A stretch of 64,000 nt of DNA. Source: Streptomyces sp. H27-C3 (GTDB taxonomy: Bacteria > Actinomycetota > Actinomycetes > Streptomycetales > Streptomycetaceae). The stretch's first letter is position 1. Each line of letters opens with the position of its first letter. Shown here in pieces: positions 1 through 9,405 of the stretch. The DNA lies in contig NZ_JASITA010000002.1 of assembly GCF_030063415.1 (NCBI RefSeq), positions 1 through 64,000 on the forward strand, read 5' to 3'. A program made the translations under genes and the position numbers. The notes below the pieces were generated by a model, which worked only from the letters and a program-made list of their open reading frames with translations, was not told the DNA's origin and made no database searches.

Positions 1-109
1 ACTCACCCGTTCGCCACTAATCCACCCCGAAAGGCTTCATCGTTCGACTTGCATGTGTTAAGCACGCCGCCAGCGTTCGTCCTGAGCCAGGATCAAACTC
101 TCCGTGAAT
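1..109 (-). rRNA. rrs: 16S ribosomal RNA, 5' end only
   Basis: The reverse complement carries the universal 16S start, including the 27F primer region (AGAGTTTGATCCTGGCTCAG), then the actinobacterial helix ending at the GTGAGT-type sequence at position 1. The mature 5' end should lie near 105-109. The rest of the gene and any 23S/5S genes lie to the left, outside the window. Identification is certain; only the exact mature end is estimated. Confidence 0.97.
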
Positions 110-620
110 GTTTTCCCGTAATCGGGAGACACACACGACGAGCGGGACAACACAGCCGGAATAAGGCGTGTCGTCCACAGCGTCCTCGCTAGTGTTGCCC
201 GGCCGCACCCCCAAAAAGGAGGCCGTCCGGGTCTTTTTCAAAGGAACCACCAACCCACCGGTAAAGGTGGGCCGGGGTATCAACATTTGGCGTTGACTTT
301 TGGCACGCTGTTGAGTTCTCAAGGAACGGACGCTTCCTTTGGTCCCTTTTCACGGGGCCCTCCGGGCGCTTCCCTTCGGTATTTCGTGTTTCCGACTCTA
401 CCAGACGCTTTCGTGTCCGATTCCCCGTCGGCGGGGTGCGTTCCAGGTTCCCGCTTTCGCGTTTCCCTTTCCGGCGATTCCGACTTTATCAGAAGCATTT
501 CGGCCGAGCTAATCGGCTGCGTGTTTCGAATGAATCGGGAAGCTCTCTGGAAATCAATTCCACGAGAACGAGATAGACACTAGCTGTTGCGGTTGAGTAT
601 GTCCAACAGCAGGCAACCGT
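110..620 (-). other. rRNA operon leader
   Basis: No protein gene is supported here. On the minus strand the stretch around 265-330 carries the conserved Streptomyces rrn leader, with TTGAGAACTCAACAGCGTGCC followed by an AAAAGTCAACGCC-type segment close to 16S. It normally contains processing and antitermination signals. Two further AT-rich hexamers resembling -10 boxes lie at 395-400 (TAGAGT) and 483-488 (TAAAGT) on the minus strand, as expected for the tandem promoters of Streptomyces rrn operons, but I see no good -35 partner for either. Confidence 0.7.
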
Positions 621-623
621 TTA

Positions 624-652
624 AATCTACCTCCCCACACGAACCGTGTCAA
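624..652 (-). promoter_or_regulatory. strong rRNA promoter
   Basis: On the minus strand a perfect -35 hexamer TTGACA (652-647) is separated by exactly 17 nt from TAGATT (629-624). This is a near-consensus housekeeping (HrdB) promoter pointing into the 16S leader, with transcription expected to start near 617. It is the best promoter match noticed in the window. Confidence 0.75.
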
Positions 653-704
653 CGGCTTTTGTGGGGTGACAGGACAGTAGCAGGTCAGAGGGGGCCTACG
701 CACA

Positions 705-1712
705 TCACGCCGCAATGGGGAGCTCCGCGCTTCGGTCGGCCAGTTCGACGTCTCCCTGCTCGCCCCCCCGGGCTGCTCGGCCACCGATGACGTAGACGTA
801 AAGAAGAAATGCCAGCTCGGCGACGATGCCGATGGTGACGCGCCCCCAGGTGGGCAGGCCCGACGGCGTAACAAAGCCCTCGATGACGCCGGACACGAAG
901 AGGACCAGGGCAAGGCCGATGGCCATGCCGAGGGCTGCTCGGCCTTCCTGGGCGAGGGCCGCGCGGCGGGGGCGGGGGCCCGGGTCGATCAGGGTCCAGC
1001 CGAGGCGAAGGCCGGTGCCGGCGGCGACGAAGACCGCGGTGAGTTCCAGCAGGCCGTGTGGGAGGACCAGGCCGAGGAAGGTGTCGAGGCGGCCTGCCGA
1101 GGACATCAGGCCCATACCGACACCGAGGTTCAGCATGTTGAGGAAGAGGATCCAGATCACCGGGAAGCAGAGGAAGGCGCCCAGGACCAGGCACATGGCG
1201 GCGGCCTGGGCGTTGTTCGTCCATACCTGTGCGGCGAAGGAGGCCGCGGGGTGGCTGGAGTAGTAGGCCTCGTACTGGCCTCCGGGGCGGGTCATCTCCC
1301 GGAGTTCCGACGGGGCTGCGATGGCGGACTGGACCTCCGGGTGGGTGGCGATCCACCAGCCGATCAGAGCGGCCACGGCAGTGGAGAGCAGCGCCGTCGG
1401 TACCCACCAGTGGCGGGTGCGGTACATCGCTGCGGGGAATCCGGCGGTGAGGAAGCGGGCCGCGTCGCGCCAGGATGCGCGGCGGGCGCCCGTCACGGTG
1501 GAGCGGGCGCGGGCGACCAGCTGGGTCAGGCGCGCGGTGAGCATGGGGTCGGGGGCGCTGGATTGGATCAGGGAGAGGTGCGTGGCCGTGCGCTGGTAGA
1601 GGGCGACGAGTTCGTCGGCCTCGGCACCGGTCAGGCGGCGGCCGCGGCGCAGAAGGTGGTCCAGGCGGTCCCACTCGGTGTGGTGGGTGGTCACAAAGAC
1701 GTCGAGGTCCAT
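705..1712 (-). CDS. SpoIIM-like (DUF95) stage II sporulation protein M family membrane protein
   Basis: A 335-residue protein of the DUF95/SpoIIM family. A soluble N-terminal part of about 90 residues (start MDLDVFVTTHH) precedes roughly five to six hydrophobic segments; the family signature PHGLLELTAVF lies in the middle of the membrane region. The start at 1712 was preferred because the longer open frame upstream is arginine-rich and overlaps the divergent RDD gene. In firmicutes SpoIIM belongs to the engulfment machinery; in actinobacteria the role of this paralogue is not established. Its divergent RDD-domain neighbour is a frequent partner in actinobacteria, suggesting a shared membrane function. 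Confidence 0.85.
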   Translation of the reverse strand: MDLDVFVTTHHTEWDRLDHLLRRGRRLTGAEADELVALYQRTATHLSLIQSSAPDPMLTARLTQLVARARSTVTGARRASWRDAARFLTAGFPAAMYRTRHWWVPTALLSTAVAALIGWWIATHPEVQSAIAAPSELREMTRPGGQYEAYYSSHPAASFAAQVWTNNAQAAAMCLVLGAFLCFPVIWILFLNMLNLGVGMGLMSSAGRLDTFLGLVLPHGLLELTAVFVAAGTGLRLGWTLIDPGPRPRRAALAQEGRAALGMAIGLALVLFVSGVIEGFVTPSGLPTWGRVTIGIVAELAFLLYVYVIGGRAARGGEQGDVELADRSAELPIAA

Positions 1713-1833
1713 GGTCGGCTGCTGCTCCAGGCACTGGGTCCGTACGGTCCGTACTACGCGGCGCGCGCTGCGGGTCAGCTTGGCAGACTGAGGGATCCAG
1801 GGGCAGGGAAGGACGTCGAAGGGTGGGCAATCG

Positions 1834-2976
1834 GTGAATGAGCTTGTGACGGGCGATGCGGTCGTACTGGGGCTGCGTCCGGCGAAGCTGCCCAGCCGGG
1901 CACTGGCTCTGGCGATCGACATGGCCGTGGTGTGGACGGTGTATCTGATCGTGTCGATCGGGCTGGCGCTCGCCACAGGCTCGTTGGACGAGGCGGCGGG
2001 CATGGCACTCGCTGTGGCCTCGTTCCTGCTGGTGCTTGTGGGAGCGCCGATCGCGGTGGAGACGCTGACCCAAGGGCGGTCGCTCGGGAAGCTGGCCTGT
2101 GGACTGCGGGTGGTGCGCGATGACGGGGGGCCGATCCGGTTCCGGCACGCGCTCGTGCGTGGGGCGGTGGGGGTGGTGGAAATCCTGATGACGTTCGGGG
2201 TCGTCGCCTGCATCGCTTCGCTGGTGTCCGAGCGCGGGCGGCGGATCGGCGATGTGTTTGCCGGGACCCTTGTGGTCCGGGAACGCGTTGCGACCGGGCG
2301 GATGGCCGCTGTGCCGCCTCCGCCGCCGTGGCTCCTGGGGCGGTTCGCGGGACTGGATCTTTCAGGTGTGCCTGATTCGCTTTGGCTCGCGGTGCGGCAG
2401 TACCTGACGCGGATGAGGCAGCTCGATCCGCAGGTGAGCTGGTCGATGGCGGAGCGGCTGGCCGGTGATCTGGCGGCGCGTACAGGTGCGCCCGTGCCGG
2501 AGGGTGTGCCGCCTGCCGCCTATCTGGCTGCCGTGGTGAATGAGCGGCAGTACCGGGACGCGCGGAAGGCGTTCGTGGCGGCGGGGGCGGCGCGGGCGGC
2601 CGATGTGGGCCCGGGTGGCGGCCCGGGTACGCGGGGTGGAGCCGGGGTGATCGGGGCGGCTGCCACCCCCGATCGTTCGGCGATACCCGTGGCCCCGGGC
2701 CGGCCAGTACGTTCGGGTGCTTTTGCGCCTCCGGACGCCGCGGCGGTTTCGGGGCCTGCGGAGGAGTACGGGGTGGGCTCCTCCCCCGACGCGGGGATGA
2801 AATCGGACGCGGGAGCGGGGGCGGAGTTGGGACCGGGAGCGGGGGCGGAGTTGGGACCGGTGGGAGTCGGGCCTGGGCGGGCGGGCGAGGTGCCGGGGGG
2901 CGGGGCGCCGCACGCCGGGGCGCGGCACGCCGAGTCGCAGGCACCTCCTGCCACGGGGTTCGCGCCGCCTGCGTAG
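1834..2976 (+). CDS. RDD-domain membrane protein
   Basis: A 380-residue protein starting with GTG. Residues about 15-150 form the RDD domain: the opening Arg and Asp (PSRALALAIDMAVVW) and three hydrophobic segments, with the conserved TQGRSLGKL segment between the second and third. A soluble stretch follows, then a low-complexity tail from about residue 250 rich in Gly, Ala and Pro with a duplicated AGAELGPG unit. It is transcribed divergently from the SpoIIM-like gene with a 121-bp gap. RDD proteins are multi-pass membrane proteins of mostly unknown function; some are implicated in ion transport. The exact substrate cannot be told. Confidence 0.85.
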   Translation: MNELVTGDAVVLGLRPAKLPSRALALAIDMAVVWTVYLIVSIGLALATGSLDEAAGMALAVASFLLVLVGAPIAVETLTQGRSLGKLACGLRVVRDDGGPIRFRHALVRGAVGVVEILMTFGVVACIASLVSERGRRIGDVFAGTLVVRERVATGRMAAVPPPPPWLLGRFAGLDLSGVPDSLWLAVRQYLTRMRQLDPQVSWSMAERLAGDLAARTGAPVPEGVPPAAYLAAVVNERQYRDARKAFVAAGAARAADVGPGGGPGTRGGAGVIGAAATPDRSAIPVAPGRPVRSGAFAPPDAAAVSGPAEEYGVGSSPDAGMKSDAGAGAELGPGAGAELGPVGVGPGRAGEVPGGGAPHAGARHAESQAPPATGFAPPA

Positions 2977-3110
2977 ACCGGCTCGCGAGTTCGTGGCGGT
3001 CGCGGGACGTGCGTAGACCGGCTCGTCGGTACCTGGCGGTCACGGTGCGTGAGGGTCACGGTGCGTGGGCAGACCGGCTCATCGGTACGTGACGGTCACC
3101 GTGCGTGTGG
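2969..3110. repeat. imperfect tandem repeat downstream of the RDD gene
   Basis: About three degenerate copies of a roughly 45-55 nt unit carrying GCGTAGACCGGCTCG (or GGGCAGACCGGCTCA) followed by a TACCTGGCGGTCACGGTGCG-like half. The third copy has diverged further. The array begins at the stop codon of the RDD gene. Confidence 0.6.
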
Positions 3111-3407
3111 GGGGGCAGTGCGTGCGTCCGGCCCGCCGATACGTGGGGTTCGCGGTTCGTGGGGTTTTCGGTACGTGAGGGTCCGCGGTACCTGGTGTCC
3201 GCGACGTGCGGGGACAGTGTTAGCGGCTTACGGCGCGGGTGTTTGCGGCGTAAGTGTCTGAGCCGTAGGTGTCGGCAGCGTGCGGCGCGGTGTCCGGGTC
3301 GGTGACCGTTGGTGGCCGACTCACCGGGCAGGGCCGACGGTGCGTGGGGCCGACGGTGCATGGGGCGTGGCCCGGCGGTCAGTCGCACGCGCCTTGCATA
3401 CCGAGGC
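3111..3407. other. gene-free stretch
   Basis: GC-rich sequence with loosely repeated GTACGTGAGG, TCGCGGT and GGGGCCGACGG words and no reading frame that looks coding. Together with the tandem repeat before it, this makes about 430 bp without a gene between the RDD gene and the convergent small unknown gene. Confidence 0.5.
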
Positions 3408-4034
3408 TCACATGCTCGGCTCGGGGAAGGCCGACGGCGGTGTCTCCAGGTGTTCCAGTTCAATGCCCGGTGCCGAGAGAACCACGTCCCCGGCGATGTG
3501 AATGGTGTGCTGCTCGCCCGTGTCCAGGGCGCTGACCTGGTATTCGTCCACGGTCAGGGGGCCATTGTCAGTGGCATGCGCTTCACTCTTCATCAGGGCC
3601 CAGGACTGGTCGAGGGTGCGGGGGGCGAGGACCGGGTCAGTGAAGGCGACCAGGCGGACGCGAGTGGCGGGGGAACCGGGGGTGAGGCGCAGCAGGCGGG
3701 TGGTGGCGATGAGGAAAGCGGGGGATGCGCCGGTGAAGGCATGCGCGGGGACGTTGCCTTCGGTGGCGTGAGTGCCGGTCGGGTCGGTTCGGACCCAGGT
3801 GACGCCTTCGAGGGCGGCACCGCGGACCTGCCAGTTCGCGGCGTTCAGTTCGACCCGGATGGGGCGGCCGAGTTCGTCGAGGGTGAGGTCGACGGAGCCG
3901 GCGTGGTCGCCGGCGGGGGTGGTGATCTGCGAGACGTAACGCCAGCCGGAGGGGCCGGGGGCGCAGTGGAAGTGTTCTTCACCGAGGGGGGTGTGGTCGT
4001 GGGAATCGTGGAGCGAATAACGGCCGCGAGGCAT
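3408..4034 (-). CDS. conserved hypothetical protein, 208 aa
   Basis: I do not recognise a named family. The start at ATG 4034 (MPRGRYSLHDSHDH) gives 208 residues with no signal peptide or membrane segment. The N-terminus is His-rich (HDSHDH, EEHFHC). The middle alternates short hydrophobic beta-like stretches (VDLTLDELGRPIRVEL), suggesting an all-beta soluble protein, with a Trp-containing segment after it. It lies just downstream of the ahcY gene on the same strand (about 110 bp), so co-transcription is possible. Function unknown; coding status is supported by codon bias and even composition. Confidence 0.65.
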   Translation of the reverse strand: MPRGRYSLHDSHDHTPLGEEHFHCAPGPSGWRYVSQITTPAGDHAGSVDLTLDELGRPIRVELNAANWQVRGAALEGVTWVRTDPTGTHATEGNVPAHAFTGASPAFLIATTRLLRLTPGSPATRVRLVAFTDPVLAPRTLDQSWALMKSEAHATDNGPLTVDEYQVSALDTGEQHTIHIAGDVVLSAPGIELEHLETPPSAFPEPSM

Positions 4035-4143
4035 GGGGTCCTTCAGAGTCCTACAGAGGTCTGACACGGGGCAGGCCCCCGGCACGGGGGTGCGGGGGCC
4101 TGCCTGAAAACCTACTGCTGAGCGTCTGCCGCTGGGGTGGGGA

Positions 4144-5601
<1,458 letters not shown>

Positions 5602-5964
5602 GCGAGCTGCTCCTCGTGAGGTTGGGTCGAGGTGTGAATACGGCTGACTCTGCGGCGGGCGGGCACACGAATGCCCGAGCGCTAGCAGCGCAGTCCGTCG
5701 GAGGCCCTCTCTCCCTCGGCCGGTCCGTGGACCGCCCGACCGCCATCAGCAGCGACGTCTGGCTAGGTCACGAATCTACACCGATCGGAGCAGTGGTCCA
5801 CAGCCCACCTGTTCAGGGCGGTGGCGGGAACCAGTGGGGCCATAGATGTACATTCAAACCTTTTTGGACTTTCGCTCTCGTGCCGATGTGTTGCACGATG
5901 CGCCTACATCAGGAACATACGCGCGACCTTGCGGAACGAAGTCGTCAGTCGTTAGGAGATCCGC
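5602..5964. promoter_or_regulatory. divergent promoter region of ahcY and the PTS gene
   Basis: A 363-bp intergenic region with a conspicuously AT-richer core at about 5840-5925. On the plus strand TTGCAC (5891-5896) is followed 17 nt later by AACATA, a plausible weak promoter for the PTS gene. On the minus strand the ahcY leader can form short hairpins (for example GGGCA...TGCCC) but I could not fit it convincingly to a known SAH or SAM riboswitch. Confidence 0.45.
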
Positions 5965-8247
5965 GTGACGAGTCCGGCCGGCCCCAACCGGGACGGAGAC
6001 CTGAGCGGGCAGAAGAAGCTGAAGCTTCTCGCGGTCACCGCCTGCCCCACCGGTATCGCCCACACATACATGGCCGCGGAGAAGCTGGCGCAGGTCGCCG
6101 AGCAGCTCGGCATCGATATGAAGGTGGAGACCCAAGGTTCGATCGGGGCTGAAAACATTTTGACTGACAACGATGTCAGAGACGCTGACGGGATCATCAT
6201 CGCGGCCGACAAGGACGTCGACCGCAGCAGGTTCGTCGGGAAGCGGGTGCTGGCCGTCGGTGTGGCGGAGGGCATCCGTCATCCCGAGCAGTTGATCGAG
6301 CAGGTGAAGACCGCCCCCGTGCACGGTGCGGGTGGCGGAGGCGGATCGGCCGAGCCGCTGAGCAACAGCGGTGGCGGCGGCAAGGAGCGCAGCGTCCCGT
6401 ACAAGGCGCTGATGAACGGTGTCTCATACATGATCCCGTTCGTCGTGGTCGGCGGGCTGCTGATCGCGATCTCGCTGGCGATCGGCGGACATGCGACGCC
6501 GGAGGGCCTCGTCATCCCGAAGGATTCCTTCTGGATGGACGTCTTCAACATCGGGGACATCGGCTTCAAGCTGATGGTGCCGATCCTGTCCGGTTACATC
6601 GCCTACGCGATCGGGGACCGGCCGGCGCTCGTACCGGGCATGATCGGCGGCTGGATCGCGAATACCGGGGCGCTGTACGACTCGGAGGCGGGCGCGGGCT
6701 TCATAGGTGCGATCGTCACCGGCTTCCTGGCCGGTTACGTGGTGCTGTGGATCAAGAAGGTGCGGGTCCCCAAGTTCGTCCGGCCGATCATGCCGATCAT
6801 CGTGATCCCGATTGTCGCGACGACGGCGCTGGGGCTCTTCTTCATCTACGTCATCGGGAAGCCGATCTCGTGGGTCTTCACGCATCTCACCGACTGGCTC
6901 AGCGGGATGACCGGGACCAGTGCGATTCTGCTGGGCGCGATTCTCGGGCTGATGATCGCGTTCGACATGGGCGGGCCGGTCAACAAGACGGCGTTCCTGT
7001 TCGGCGCGGGGCTCATCGCCACCGGCAACCAGACCGTCATGGGCATGTGCGCCGCCGCGATTCCGGTGATGCCGCTCGGCCAGGGGCTGGCCACGGTGAT
7101 CCGGCGTCGGCTCTACTCGGAGCAGGAGCGCGAGACCGGTATGGCCGCGCTCTTCATGGGCATGTTCGGCATCTCCGAGGGTGCGATCCCGTTCGCGGCG
7201 GCCCGGCCGGCGCAGGTCATTCCGGCGAACAGGCTCGGTGGCGCGGTCGCCGGTGCGCTCGCCGGTCTGGCCGGTGTGGAGGACGCGGTGCCGCACGGCG
7301 GGCCGATCGTCGCCGTGCTGGGCGCGGTCGGTGGCGTGCCGATGTTCTTCGTGGCCGTGGCCGCGGGAACTGTCGTCACCGCTATCACTACCAACGCGCT
7401 GATCAGCATCAAGGAGCGGGGCAAGCGCGGCGCGGGCATCGGTGCCGGTGTCGGAGGCGGAGGCGGAGTCGGAGTCGGCGCGATGAGGCCTGAGGCCGCG
7501 CTCGTCGGGGCTGCAGTAGGTGCGGGAGCAGGGGTAGGCGCAGGGGCGGGAGCAGGGCTAGGCGCAGGGGCGGGAGCAGGAGTAGGCGCAGGGGCCGGTG
7601 CGTCGGTGGCCGGTGGTGGGGCGTCGGTGGGTTCCGGTGCTGTGGCTGGTGGTGGTGCAGGTTCGAGTGGCGGTGCGGGCGTACGTACCGAGAAGGACGT
7701 GTCGGGTCCTGCCGGGGCTCCTGTCTCCCCGGCTGCTCCCGACGCCCCCACTCCCCCGGCCGTCCCCGCGTCCTCCGCCGACAGCGAGGGCGAGGTGCTT
7801 TCCGGGTATCTCACCGAGCAGACCGTGAAGGTGCAGCTGGCCTCGCAGGACAAGGAGGCGGCGATCCGGGAGATGGCCGAGATGCTGGCCGCCACCGGGA
7901 ACGTCACGGACGTGGACGAGTTGGTGCGGGTCGCGCTCGCGCGCGAGGCGCAGGGCACGACCGGGCTCGGCGAGGAGATCGCCATTCCGCACGCCAAGAC
8001 CGATGCGGTGTCCGCCCCGACGGTGGGCTTCGCGCGGTCCGCGGAGGGCATCGAGTGGGGGGCGATGGACGGGACGAAGGCCAAGCTGATCTTCATGATC
8101 TCCGTGCCGGAGGCGGCTGCGGGTGACGAGCACCTGCGGATCCTCGCGCTGCTCTCGCGCACGTTGATGGACACCGGCTTCCGCGCCCGGCTGTCGGCGG
8201 CGCCGGACACGGCGGCGATCCTCGGCGTACTGGGCGAGATCCAGTAG
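5965..8247 (+). CDS. PTS fructose-type permease, IIB-IIC-IIA fusion
   Basis: A 760-residue phosphotransferase permease. The N-terminal IIB domain carries the fructose-type active site VTACPTGIAHT with phospho-accepting Cys27. The IIC membrane domain (about 135-490) has the EGAIPFAA motif typical of fructose IIC. The C-terminal IIA domain has the phosphohistidine in GEEIAIPHAKT (His676). A GTG start at 5965 follows AGGAG. Between IIC and IIA lies an unusual linker of about 110 residues made almost only of Gly, Ala and Val, encoded partly by three 24-bp tandem repeats. No 1-phosphofructokinase or FruR-type regulator gene is adjacent, so this looks like an orphan fructose/mannose-type permease; the sugar is inferred, not shown. 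Confidence 0.93.
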   Translation: MTSPAGPNRDGDLSGQKKLKLLAVTACPTGIAHTYMAAEKLAQVAEQLGIDMKVETQGSIGAENILTDNDVRDADGIIIAADKDVDRSRFVGKRVLAVGVAEGIRHPEQLIEQVKTAPVHGAGGGGGSAEPLSNSGGGGKERSVPYKALMNGVSYMIPFVVVGGLLIAISLAIGGHATPEGLVIPKDSFWMDVFNIGDIGFKLMVPILSGYIAYAIGDRPALVPGMIGGWIANTGALYDSEAGAGFIGAIVTGFLAGYVVLWIKKVRVPKFVRPIMPIIVIPIVATTALGLFFIYVIGKPISWVFTHLTDWLSGMTGTSAILLGAILGLMIAFDMGGPVNKTAFLFGAGLIATGNQTVMGMCAAAIPVMPLGQGLATVIRRRLYSEQERETGMAALFMGMFGISEGAIPFAAARPAQVIPANRLGGAVAGALAGLAGVEDAVPHGGPIVAVLGAVGGVPMFFVAVAAGTVVTAITTNALISIKERGKRGAGIGAGVGGGGGVGVGAMRPEAALVGAAVGAGAGVGAGAGAGLGAGAGAGVGAGAGASVAGGGASVGSGAVAGGGAGSSGGAGVRTEKDVSGPAGAPVSPAAPDAPTPPAVPASSADSEGEVLSGYLTEQTVKVQLASQDKEAAIREMAEMLAATGNVTDVDELVRVALAREAQGTTGLGEEIAIPHAKTDAVSAPTVGFARSAEGIEWGAMDGTKAKLIFMISVPEAAAGDEHLRILALLSRTLMDTGFRARLSAAPDTAAILGVLGEIQ
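7522..7593 (+). repeat. three 24-bp tandem repeats inside the PTS gene
   Basis: Units at 7522-7545, 7546-7569 and 7570-7593 differ by only one or two bases and encode AGAGVGAG, AGAGLGAG and AGAGVGAG in the linker between the IIC and IIA domains. The unit length is a multiple of three, so copy-number change would lengthen or shorten the linker without a frameshift. Confidence 0.9.
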
Positions 8248-8265
8248 CAAAGGGAAGCGTGTGGC

Positions 8266-8300
8266 AGAGGACCCCCGCCGTTCGACGGCGGGGGTCCTCT
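8266..8300. terminator. bidirectional terminator between PTS and CDF genes
   Basis: A perfect 15-bp inverted repeat (AGAGGACCCCCGCCG and its complement) around the loop TTCGA. It sits between convergent genes, 18 bp after the PTS stop and 22 bp after the CDF stop, so it can serve both. Confidence 0.9.
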
Positions 8301-8321
8301 GTGTGGTCGTTGGACGACGTG

Positions 8322-9302
8322 TCAGTGCGCGATGGGTGGGGTGGCCTCGCCGCCCGGGGACTTGCCCGGGTTCTCGCCCGCCGCTGCCGCCGACTCGCTG
8401 TAGATGTCCGGCTCCAGGTAGATCACGCGCGCGATCGGGACCGCCACGCGGATGCGCTCCTCCGCCGCGTTGATCGCGTGGGCCACGTCCGCCGCCGTGT
8501 CACCGGCCTCGACCGCGATCTTGGCGGCGACCAGCAATTCCTCGGGGCCAAGGTGGAGCGTACGCATGTGGATGACGCGGGTGACGGTGTCGCCGTCGAC
8601 GATCGACGCCTTGATCTTGTCGACCTCGTCCGTGCCCGCGGCCTCACCGAGGAGGAGGGACTTCGTCTCGGCGGCCAGGATGATCGCGATGACGATCAGC
8701 AGGATGCCGATGCACAGGGTGCCGATGCCGTCCCAGACGCCGTTGCCGGTCGCCAGTGCGGTGCTCACGCCGGCGAGCGCAAGGACCAGACCGACCAGCG
8801 CGCCGAGGTCCTCCAGCAGGACGACGGGCAGCTCGGGGGCCTTCGCGCGGCGGACGAACTCCCTCCAGGAGAGGTTGCCGCGCGTCTGGTTGGACTCCTT
8901 GATGGCCGTCCGGAAGGAGAAGGACTCCGCGATGATCGCGAAGACGAGGACGCCGACCGGCCAGTACCACATCTCGATCTCGTGCGGGTGCTTGATCTTC
9001 TCGTAGCCCTCGTAGATGGCGAACATGCCACCCACCGAGAAGAGCACGATGGAGACGAGGAAGGCGTAGATGTAACGCTCGCGCCCGTAGCCGAAGGGGT
9101 GCTGGGGGGTCGCCTCGCGCTTGGCCTTCTTGCCGCCGAGCAGCAGCAGGCCCTGGTTGCCCGAGTCGGCGAGCGAGTGCACGCTCTCCGCGAGCATCGA
9201 GGACGCGCCGCTGAAGAGGAACGCCACGAACTTGGCTACTGCGATCGCGAGGTTGGCGACGAGTGCCGCCACGATCGCCTTGGTTCCGCCTGACGCACTC
9301 AT
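8322..9302 (-). CDS. cation diffusion facilitator family transporter
   Basis: A 326-residue CDF-type metal/proton antiporter with about six hydrophobic segments. Membrane helix 2 has the metal-site pattern HSLADSGNQ (HxxxD); the second site in helix 5 appears as VVLLEDLGALVGL, acidic residues in place of the commoner HxxxD, as in the SLC30A9-like branch. A cytosolic domain of about 90 residues (starting near DEVDKIKASI) follows the last helix, with a Gly/Pro-rich tail. The metal (Zn, Mn, Fe or Co) cannot be read from sequence. It lies downstream of manA on the same strand with a hairpin between. Confidence 0.93.
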   Translation of the reverse strand: MSASGGTKAIVAALVANLAIAVAKFVAFLFSGASSMLAESVHSLADSGNQGLLLLGGKKAKREATPQHPFGYGRERYIYAFLVSIVLFSVGGMFAIYEGYEKIKHPHEIEMWYWPVGVLVFAIIAESFSFRTAIKESNQTRGNLSWREFVRRAKAPELPVVLLEDLGALVGLVLALAGVSTALATGNGVWDGIGTLCIGILLIVIAIILAAETKSLLLGEAAGTDEVDKIKASIVDGDTVTRVIHMRTLHLGPEELLVAAKIAVEAGDTAADVAHAINAAEERIRVAVPIARVIYLEPDIYSESAAAAGENPGKSPGGEATPPIAH

Positions 9303-9341
9303 GGATGCAGAGTGTCCCTTCCTTGATGGCGCGACCCTGGC

Positions 9342-9363
9342 GCCGCCGTACGACTACGGCGGC
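9342..9363 (-). terminator. possible hairpin terminator between manA and the CDF gene
   Basis: A 9-bp perfect stem (GCCGCCGTA with its complement) around the loop CGAC lies in the 103-bp gap after the manA stop. It is short and lacks a T tract, so attenuation rather than full termination is possible. Confidence 0.5.
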
Positions 9364-9405
9364 ACATTGTTGCAGCTTGCCGGGGGAAGCCGTGCGGATG
9401 AGGTG

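Noticed and set aside
685..3059. Arg/Pro-rich minus-strand frames over the RDD gene
   Set aside because: They are antisense to the RDD gene, which has clear domain matches.
5602..5760. SAH or SAM riboswitch in the ahcY leader
   Set aside because: GCGCTGC and GCGCTC words are present, but the order and the pseudoknot of the known SAH aptamer could not be fitted. A covariance-model scan would decide.
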